From Saprospiraceae bacterium (GTDB lineage: Bacteria; Bacteroidota; Bacteroidia; Chitinophagales; Saprospiraceae): a DNA stretch of 12,034 nt. Below, piece by piece: positions 6,428 through 12,034 of the stretch. The stretch lies in contig JALVCY010000309.1 of assembly GCA_027009605.1 (NCBI GenBank), forward strand, positions 1-12,034, in the 5' to 3' direction. Below the pieces are notes generated by a model. That model was given only the letters and a program-made list of their open reading frames with translations. It ran no database searches and was not told the DNA's origin. The first letter of the stretch is position 1. The number at the start of each line of letters is the position of its first letter. The position numbers and the translations under genes were made by a program.

Positions 6428-6506
6428 TTATTAAAGGTTAAGGGTTAAGGGTTAAAGGTTATTAAAGGTTAAGGGTTAAGGGTTATTAAAGGTTAAGGGT
6501 TAAAGG
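6428..6506. repeat. Tandem array of telomere-like GGGTTAA/AGGTTAA heptamers
   Basis: Three 24-nt units (6428-6451, 6459-6482, 6483-6506) each begin TTATTAAAGG and continue with GGTTAAG-type heptamers; a single extra heptamer TTAAAGG (6452-6458) separates the first two. The units are nearly identical, the third differing at one base. The array is non-coding and begins 10 nt after the cerR stop. Such G-rich/T-rich arrays are prone to slippage. Confidence 0.9.
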
Positions 6507-6525
6507 TAGGTAGCCAAGAAACTAC

Positions 6526-6615
6526 TTGAACGCCGAAGGCACTTGAACGTCCGAAGGACAATTGAACGTGCGAAGCACAAATTGAACGCCGAAGGCATTT
6601 GAACGCCCGAAGGGC
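6526..6615. repeat. Five-unit array of TTGAAC plus C-GAA-G mini-hairpins
   Basis: Each unit is (T)TGAAC followed by a tiny hairpin closed on a GAA triloop: GCCGAAGGC (6532-6540), GTCCGAAGGAC (6549-6559), GTGCGAAGCAC (6568-6578), GCCGAAGGC (6588-6596) and GCCCGAAGGGC (6605-6615). Stem bases change between units but stay complementary, while the C-GAA-G loop is constant. A decayed sixth unit (TGAACC) follows at 6620. No open frame of note covers the array. Confidence 0.9.
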
Positions 6616-6639
6616 AACCTGAACCTTTCTAAAACAAAA

Positions 6640-6802
6640 GTAACTATTTAGGTCTCCACTATTTTGGTCAAAAAATGCCCTTTTTGCACCTGTTTTTGCT
6701 AAAATTTTCTCACGTAGCCCAGCTACGCTTCAAAAATTGTAGCTTCAACATACACAAAAATGCCTATTTTTTGCCTTATAATAGGAGCACCTAAACAGTT
6801 AC
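6640..6802 (-). mobile_element. MITE-like non-coding element, copy 2 (163 bp, inverted) with 8-bp target duplication
   Basis: This is the reverse-complement copy of the element at 1173-1335. The ends are GTAACTATTTAGG (6640) and CCTAAACAGTTAC (to 6802). The flanks are an exact 8-bp direct repeat, AAACAAAA, at 6632-6639 and 6803-6810, good evidence for insertion by transposition. The arms (6640-6714 and 6745-6802) match copy 1 with only a few substitutions and two single-base gaps. The centre (6715-6744) is unrelated to that of copy 1 and contains its own small dyad, CGTAGC (6713-6718) and GCTACG (6722-6727). No plausible protein is encoded. Confidence 0.85.
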
Positions 6803-6825
6803 AAACAAAAAACCTAAAAATCCGT

Positions 6826-6833
6826 TACCTTTG
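6826..6833 (+). promoter_or_regulatory. Predicted -7 element directly before the HYC_CC_PP-type gene
   Basis: TACCTTTG is an exact match to TAnnTTTG. It ends 5 nt before the ATG at 6839, so the start of transcription would fall at or next to the start codon and the mRNA would be leaderless or nearly so. A clear TTTG -33 element is missing; the expected position falls in the target duplication and the end of MITE copy 2. Confidence 0.55.
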
Positions 6834-6838
6834 TACTG

Positions 6839-7300
6839 ATGAAAGATTATTTCCTATATCGAAGTATTGCTGTTATGATGGCGGTCGTTGTATTATTTAC
6901 TTCGACGGGCTTCGCTATGGATCGTCATTTCTGCCAAGGAGAATTGAAATCGGTGGCCTTTTTCGGGCAAGCGGAATCTTGTCATTCTATGGACAAAATG
7001 ACGGAGTGTCCCCATCACCGGCAAATGGCCTGTCATACCCAAAAGGGGGCTAAATCGCCCGGAATAGACAAGGATGATTGTTGCCAAAATGAGACGATTC
7101 TGATGGAATTGGATGTCGATTCCGTGACTGCGGATTTTGCAGACTTGACTACGAATCAAGTTCATTTTGTGTGGGCGTTTGTACAGGCGTTTGTCCAACC
7201 GGTGATTCTTCACAAATCGGTGGCTAAGAAGTTCGTTATTCTGAAGCCACCCTTACCCGAAAGAGACTATCAGGTACTCTTTGAATCTTTCCTAATTTAG
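6839..7300 (+). CDS. HYC_CC_PP-type small Cys/His-rich exported protein, 153 aa
   Basis: The layout matches a Bacteroidota protein family named for three short motifs. Here these are HFC at 30-32 (Tyr replaced by Phe), CC at 81-82 in DDCCQNE, and PP at 137-138 in LKPPLPERDYQVLFESFLI at the C-terminus. Residues 9-26 form a hydrophobic signal or anchor segment. Cysteines 32, 48, 57, 65, 81 and 82, with histidines 30, 49, 59, 60 and 66, make a plausible metal-binding surface. The biochemical role of the family is not known to me. The CusA-like pump gene starts 138 nt downstream on the same strand, so a role in sensing or buffering copper or another heavy metal in the periplasm is inferred. The 138-nt gap shows no clear terminator or promoter. 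Confidence 0.8.
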   Translation: MKDYFLYRSIAVMMAVVVLFTSTGFAMDRHFCQGELKSVAFFGQAESCHSMDKMTECPHHRQMACHTQKGAKSPGIDKDDCCQNETILMELDVDSVTADFADLTTNQVHFVWAFVQAFVQPVILHKSVAKKFVILKPPLPERDYQVLFESFLI

Positions 7301-7438
7301 TAGTTTTCTGTGCTTTGGCGTATGTGCGTCAATGATGGCAGCTGTCTTGAATGGCTGTGTGTCGCTTGTGGCTTCGGTTGCTTGCGCTAAAATATTTGTC
7401 CTTACCGGACGGAATATTCATTACAGAAAACAGAAAAA

Positions 7439-10400
7439 ATGCTAAATCATATTATTCGATTTTTTATCGACAACAAATTGGTTGCTTGGTTGCTATTGTT
7501 GTTGTTTGTGGGGTGGGGAATGGTGACTTCTCCTTTTGATTTTAAGATAGATGGATTGCCCCGTGACCCGGTCTCTGTGGATGCCATCCCTGACATTGGA
7601 GAAAACCAGCAGATTGTCTTTACTAAATGGCCGGGGCGGTCGCCGCAAGATGTAGAAGACCAAATCACTTACCCATTGACGACGACCTTGCTGGGAATTC
7701 CCGGCGTGAAGAATGTGCGTTCCAATTCGATGTTTGGATTCTCTTCGATTTATGTCATTTTTGATGATGATGTCGAGTTTTATTGGAGTCGGAGTCGTAT
7801 TTTGGAAAAGCTCAATTCCTTGCCAGGAGACCTTTTGCCACAAGGCGTCAAACCTACGCTGGGACCGGATGCAACGGCCTTGGGACAAATTTTTTGGTAC
7901 ACACTCGAAGGACGAGATGAGCAGGGCCAACCTACCGGCGGGTGGGATTTGGATGAGTTGCGCTCGGTGCAAGATTTTTACGTAAAGTACGGATTATCAG
8001 CGGCTAAGGGTGTGTCTGAAGTGGCTTCCATCGGTGGATTTGTCAAGGAGTATCAGGTGGATGTGAACCCCGAAAAAATGCGAATTTATGGGGTCTCCAT
8101 GGCGCAAGTGATGAAGGCAATCCGGGAAAGTAACTTGGATATCGGGGCACAAACTTTGGAAATTAACCTTGCGGAATATTTTGTGCGCGGCTTGGGTTAT
8201 GTACAATCTATTAATGATATAGAAAAAAGTGTGGTGCGTGTCAAAGACAATGTCCCCATTCGTATTCAGGATATAGCGGTCGTCAATGTGGGGCCGGCTA
8301 CCCGTCGCGGTGTGTTGGACAAGTCCGGAACAGAAGCGGTTGGCGGCGTCGTGGTGGCTCGCTATGGCGCCAATCCCCTGAAAGTCATCAATGAAGTCAA
8401 ATCAAAAATAGCAGAAATAGCCCCCGGTCTTCCGACCAAAAAACTAAAAGACGGGCGACTCTCTCAGGTGACGATTGTGCCTTTTTATGACCGGACTGAA
8501 TTAATCCAAGAGACTATTGGGACACTCAATGAAGCCTTGACGCTTGAAGTGTTGATTACGATTATCGTGGTCATCTTGATGTTGTTGAACTTGAAGGCAT
8601 CTATTTTGATATCCGGTGCTTTGCCCGTGGCCGTCTTGATGGTTTTTATTGCCATGCGCTACTTAGGGGTTGATGCCAATATTGTTGCCCTTTCGGGAAT
8701 TGCCATTGCCATTGGAACGATGGTGGATATGGGCATTGTCCTGACCGAGTCCATGAATACTCATCTGAAAAATGCCCCGCCGAATCAAAAAATAGGGGAG
8801 ACCATTTACCAAGCGACGGTCGAAGTAGCCGGTGCGGTATTGACTGCTGTGGCGACTACGATTGTTAGTTTTTTGCCGGTATTTACGATGCAAGCTGCTG
8901 AAGGTAAGCTCTTTAGGCCGTTGGCATTTACCAAGTCTTTTGCTTTGTTGGCATCCATTGTGGTCGCCATTACCATCGTCCCGGCGCTGGCTACCCAGTT
9001 ATTTGGGCGGAAGAATCATAGCCAAAAAGTCAATTATGGAATGAATATCTTGTTGGTTGCTTTTAGTATTTGGGTGGTGACTTCGGGTTATTCCTTTTTG
9101 GGATGGATGGGCATTTCGGTTGGTTTGTTGGGGATGGTTGCCTTGTTTTTAAAGACTTATGAAGGGGGGCGCTTTGGTTTCTATTTTGATGTTTTTAAGA
9201 ATATTATCTATGCCGTTTTGGTGGCTTGGCTGTTGGCTAAGGTTTGGATGCCGTTGGGTGTTAGTAAGAGCCTTCCGGCAAATTTCTTATTTGTTGCTCT
9301 TATTGTGGGGGGATTGATCGGCTTCTTTTATGTGGTCATCTATTTTTACGAAAGTATATTGCGCTTGCTCTTAAAAATGAAAATCCCCTTTCTTTTAATG
9401 GTTTTTGGCTTAGTCTTTTGGGGCTTTAGGATTGCTCAAAATACCGGGCAGGAATTTATGCCGGCCTTAGACGAGGGCTCTTTCTTGCTGATGCCTACTG
9501 CCATGCCCCATGCCGGAATGGAAATGAATGTGGCCAATTTGCGGATGCTGGATATGGCCGTGACCGCCATTCCGGAAGTGGAAACTGTCGTGGGGAAAGC
9601 CGGACGAATTAATAGTGCTTTAGATCCGGCGCCGATGTCCATGTATGAAAATGTCATTCTTTATAAACCGGAGTACCGGACAGATAAGGACGGGCATCGG
9701 ATTCGATTTAGGGTGGATAATCAAGGTCGATATGTGCGAGATGCCAAAGGAAAACTCGTCGCCGATGACAAGGGGCAGTATTTCCGAAATTGGCGGGAGC
9801 ATATTCATTCACCGGATGATATTTGGAAAGAAATAGTGGAAGCATCTAAGATTCCCGGCTTGACTTCCGCTCCCAAGTTGCAACCCATCCAAACCCGGCT
9901 GGTGATGCTTCAAACCGGAATGCGTGCTCCGATGGGTATTAAGGTGAAAGGCCCTGATTTACAGACGATTGAGTCCTTTGGCTTAGAGCTTGAAAAGTAT
10001 CTAAAGCAGGTCGAAGGGGTCAAGAAATCGGCTGTTTTTGCGGATAGAATTGTAGGGAAGCCCTACTTAATGTTAAAAATAGATCGAACGGCTCTGGCTC
10101 GATATGGGCTGACGATTGCGAATGTTCAAACTCAAATCCAAGCCGCTATCGGCGGGATGGTCATGACAAATACGGTGGAAGGGCGAGAGCGGTATGGAAT
10201 CCGGATTCGGTATCCTAGAGAACTGCGTGATAGCCCGGATCGGCTGGAAAAAATCTATATTTCTGCGCCCAATGGTTTGCAAGTTCTATTGGGAGATTTG
10301 TTGGAAATAAAATATGAGCAAGGACCCCAAGCGATAAAAAGTGAAGATGGCTTTTTGCAGGGCTATGTGCTTTTTGACAAAGAAGACGGTTTTTCCGAAG

Positions 10401-11134
10401 TGGGCGTTGTGCAAGCCGTCCAATCCTTTTTTCAAAAGAAAATTGAGCAGGGTGCACTGGTGGTGCCGGCCGGAGTGAGTTATAAATTTGCCGGTAATTA
10501 TGAGCAACAGTTACGCTCCAATAAGCGTCTAAAAATAGTCGTCCCCATTGCCTTGATGCTGATATTTTTGATATTATATTTTCAATTCAAATCGGTGTTG
10601 ACTTCTTTGATGGTTTTTTCCGGAGTGTTTGTGGCCTTTTCGGGTGGGTTCATTTTATTGTGGCTTTATGGTCAAGATTGGTTTATGAATTTTGATTTTA
10701 TGGGAGCCAATATGAGAGACTTGTTTCAGATGAAGGTGATTAATTTATCGGTAGCGGTCTGGGTCGGATTTTTGGCTTTGTTTGGGATTGCCACGGATGA
10801 TGGTGTTTTGGTGGGTACGTTTTTGCAAGATAGTTTTAAGCGGAATGTACCCGGGACTATATCAGAAATTCGGGATGCTGTAGTCGAAGGAGGTGTCCGT
10901 CGGGTGAAGCCGGCCATGATGACTACAGCTACGACCATTTTGGCTTTGTTGCCGGTTTTGACCTCTACGGGCAGGGGGGCGGATATCATGTTGCCGATGG
11001 CGATTCCTTCTTTTGGGGGGATGCTGTTGCAGATGATTACTATGTTTACGGTGCCAGTACTTTTTGCTTTGTGGCAGGAAAACAGGCTGCGGATGAAGAA
11101 TGGATTTAGCCAATTTAAAAACAGACAAAAATGA
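7439..11134 (+). CDS. cusA: CusA/CzcA-family heavy-metal RND efflux pump, 1231 aa
   Basis: This is the inner-membrane, proton-driven pump of a tripartite metal exporter. The start MLNHIIRFFIDNKLVAWLL and the DAIPDIGENQQIVFTKWPGRSPQ region (48-70) are typical of the family. TM4 carries Asp430 (AIGTMVD), and Lys1157 (VKPAMMT) lies at the position of the CusA relay lysine; Asp1120 (GIATDDG) stands where E. coli CusA has Glu939. Methionines 685 (LLMPT), 735 (APMSMYE) and 823 (LVMLQTG) align with CusA Met573, 623 and 672, the Cu(I)/Ag(I) site, which favours copper or silver over zinc or cobalt. The protein is about 180 residues longer than E. coli CusA. One extra block (about 527-645) has hydrophobic segments between the two RND halves, and a hydrophilic insert sits at about 747-790. 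The ATG follows an A-rich leader, and the stop overlaps the next gene as ATGA. Confidence 0.92.
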   Translation: MLNHIIRFFIDNKLVAWLLLLLFVGWGMVTSPFDFKIDGLPRDPVSVDAIPDIGENQQIVFTKWPGRSPQDVEDQITYPLTTTLLGIPGVKNVRSNSMFGFSSIYVIFDDDVEFYWSRSRILEKLNSLPGDLLPQGVKPTLGPDATALGQIFWYTLEGRDEQGQPTGGWDLDELRSVQDFYVKYGLSAAKGVSEVASIGGFVKEYQVDVNPEKMRIYGVSMAQVMKAIRESNLDIGAQTLEINLAEYFVRGLGYVQSINDIEKSVVRVKDNVPIRIQDIAVVNVGPATRRGVLDKSGTEAVGGVVVARYGANPLKVINEVKSKIAEIAPGLPTKKLKDGRLSQVTIVPFYDRTELIQETIGTLNEALTLEVLITIIVVILMLLNLKASILISGALPVAVLMVFIAMRYLGVDANIVALSGIAIAIGTMVDMGIVLTESMNTHLKNAPPNQKIGETIYQATVEVAGAVLTAVATTIVSFLPVFTMQAAEGKLFRPLAFTKSFALLASIVVAITIVPALATQLFGRKNHSQKVNYGMNILLVAFSIWVVTSGYSFLGWMGISVGLLGMVALFLKTYEGGRFGFYFDVFKNIIYAVLVAWLLAKVWMPLGVSKSLPANFLFVALIVGGLIGFFYVVIYFYESILRLLLKMKIPFLLMVFGLVFWGFRIAQNTGQEFMPALDEGSFLLMPTAMPHAGMEMNVANLRMLDMAVTAIPEVETVVGKAGRINSALDPAPMSMYENVILYKPEYRTDKDGHRIRFRVDNQGRYVRDAKGKLVADDKGQYFRNWREHIHSPDDIWKEIVEASKIPGLTSAPKLQPIQTRLVMLQTGMRAPMGIKVKGPDLQTIESFGLELEKYLKQVEGVKKSAVFADRIVGKPYLMLKIDRTALARYGLTIANVQTQIQAAIGGMVMTNTVEGRERYGIRIRYPRELRDSPDRLEKIYISAPNGLQVLLGDLLEIKYEQGPQAIKSEDGFLQGYVLFDKEDGFSEVGVVQAVQSFFQKKIEQGALVVPAGVSYKFAGNYEQQLRSNKRLKIVVPIALMLIFLILYFQFKSVLTSLMVFSGVFVAFSGGFILLWLYGQDWFMNFDFMGANMRDLFQMKVINLSVAVWVGFLALFGIATDDGVLVGTFLQDSFKRNVPGTISEIRDAVVEGGVRRVKPAMMTTATTILALLPVLTSTGRGADIMLPMAIPSFGGMLLQMITMFTVPVLFALWQENRLRMKNGFSQFKNRQK

Positions 11135-12034
11135 TTAGAAAAATAAAAATATTAGGCTTGTTTCTCTTGTTTTATTGGACTGCTAATGCACAGAGAATCA
11201 ATGAGTTATTGGATTTGGCTGTGGCGCATAATCCAAAACTACAAGCCGTCCGTCTCCGCTATCAAGCGGCTCAGAAAGTAGCCGGTCAAGTCGGGGAGTT
11301 GCCTAATCCACAAGTCGGACTCGGCTTGCCGGTATTACGTACAGAGACCCGGTTGGGAGCTCCGGTTGTGACGGTTTCTGTGTCGCAGATGTTTCCTTGG
11401 AAGGGGACTTTAAAGGCGAAAGAAGAGGTTGCTATAGCGATGTCCAAAACGAAGTATGATGATATTGAAGCTACACGATTGGAATTGGAGTATCGAATAA
11501 AATCGGCCTATTACCGGTTGTTTTTGTTAGATCGGCAACAGGCACTCTTGCGAGAAAATTGGAAGCTCAACCAAAGTTTAGAGCAAGTCGCTTTAGGACG
11601 GGTCGAGAGTGGAAAAGCAGCGGCATCAGATGTCCTGAGAATTCAGATTAAGGCGAAGAAGTTAGAAAAACAAATAGAGATTTTAGACGTCCAAAAACAA
11701 CAATTTCAAGCCCAAATAGTGGAGGCTGTTGGTGATGATGTTTTGACGGATAATCGGGTGCAAATTATTAGTTCTGAATTGGAAGTGCTTCCTGATTTGA
11801 GCCAAGAGCTATTGGCGGAAACGATGGCCTCTATCCGGGGCAATTATCCTTTGTTAAAAAAGCTGGATGCTAAGATGCGAGCTTCCCAAGCCGTCCGGCA
11901 ACTCAATGAATTGAAAGGGAAACCATCTTTTGGGGTCGGCCTGAATTATAGCTTAGTCCAAAAACGCTCCGATGCGAATCCCTTGCATAACGGGCGAGAT
12001 ATTTTGATACCTACCTTTCGTGCGTCTATTCCGA
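11131..12034 (+). CDS. TolC-family outer membrane efflux channel (partial, 3' end outside window)
   Basis: The ATG at 11131 overlaps the pump stop codon (ATGA), so the two are translationally coupled. The frame stays open for 301 codons to the window edge. A signal peptide (residues 1-20, ending TANAQ) directs it to the outer membrane. The mature part begins with the usual family opening: ELLDLAVAHNPKLQAVRLRYQAA (25-47) as first coiled-coil helix, then ELPNPQVGLGLPV and VSVSQMFPWKGTLKAKEEVA, followed by a long heptad-like helix (about 100-200) rich in Leu, Gln, Lys and Glu. This fits the channel partner (CusC-like) of the pump. The adaptor (CusB-like) is expected downstream but is not visible. 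Confidence 0.9.
   Translation, partial: MIRKIKILGLFLLFYWTANAQRINELLDLAVAHNPKLQAVRLRYQAAQKVAGQVGELPNPQVGLGLPVLRTETRLGAPVVTVSVSQMFPWKGTLKAKEEVAIAMSKTKYDDIEATRLELEYRIKSAYYRLFLLDRQQALLRENWKLNQSLEQVALGRVESGKAAASDVLRIQIKAKKLEKQIEILDVQKQQFQAQIVEAVGDDVLTDNRVQIISSELEVLPDLSQELLAETMASIRGNYPLLKKLDAKMRASQAVRQLNELKGKPSFGVGLNYSLVQKRSDANPLHNGRDILIPTFRASIP

Noticed and set aside
6428..6506. True telomere or replicon end
   Set aside because: The array is short and internal, with genes continuing on both sides.
6526..6624. Regular short repeats resembling a CRISPR array
   Set aside because: Units are under 20 nt with no unique spacers; the pattern is a lead plus mini-hairpin, and there are no cas genes.
6760..7053. 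Plus-strand frame overlapping the HYC_CC_PP-type gene
   Set aside because: It starts inside MITE copy 2 and runs in another frame over a gene with clear family motifs.

Overview
The window looks like chromosome from a Bacteroidota bacterium. Candidate promoters carry the TAnnTTTG-type -7 element of that phylum, genes start behind A-rich leaders with no Shine-Dalgarno sequence, signal peptides end in ...NAQ, and a HYC_CC_PP-type protein sits next to an enlarged CusA-type pump. All supported genes are on the + strand.

Bases 1-1172: the last codons of an upstream gene, then a promoter with three phased A-tracts, an unusually long leader (about 280 nt) holding a hairpin and stacked dyads, a small secreted protein of unknown function (501-1100), and a strong terminator. 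This gene looks more AT-rich than its neighbours.

Bases 1173-6417: five tightly packed genes (spacers 13, 3, 4 and 12 nt): a serine palmitoyltransferase-like enzyme, a GNAT-fold protein of the bacterial ceramide synthase type, a PAP2/Aur1-like membrane phosphotransferase or phosphatase, a CPBP-family membrane protein, and a CerR-like NAD-dependent reductase. Together they read as a compact (dihydro)ceramide operon. Spt condenses an amino acid with an acyl-CoA, the GNAT protein N-acylates the long-chain base, CerR handles the keto reduction, and the PAP2 protein is a candidate for adding or removing the polar headgroup. Two 163-bp MITE-like elements (1173-1335 and 6640-6802), in opposite orientation, bracket this operon.

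Bases 6418-6838 hold no gene but are dense in repeats: a telomere-like heptamer array, five covarying C-GAA-G mini-hairpins, and the second MITE with an 8-bp target duplication.

Bases 6839-12034: a heavy-metal module with a small Cys/His-rich HYC_CC_PP-type protein, a 1231-residue CusA-like RND pump with two large insertions, and the start of a TolC-like outer membrane channel that runs off the window. The pump and channel genes overlap by ATGA. No CusB-type adaptor is in view; it may lie beyond the right edge.
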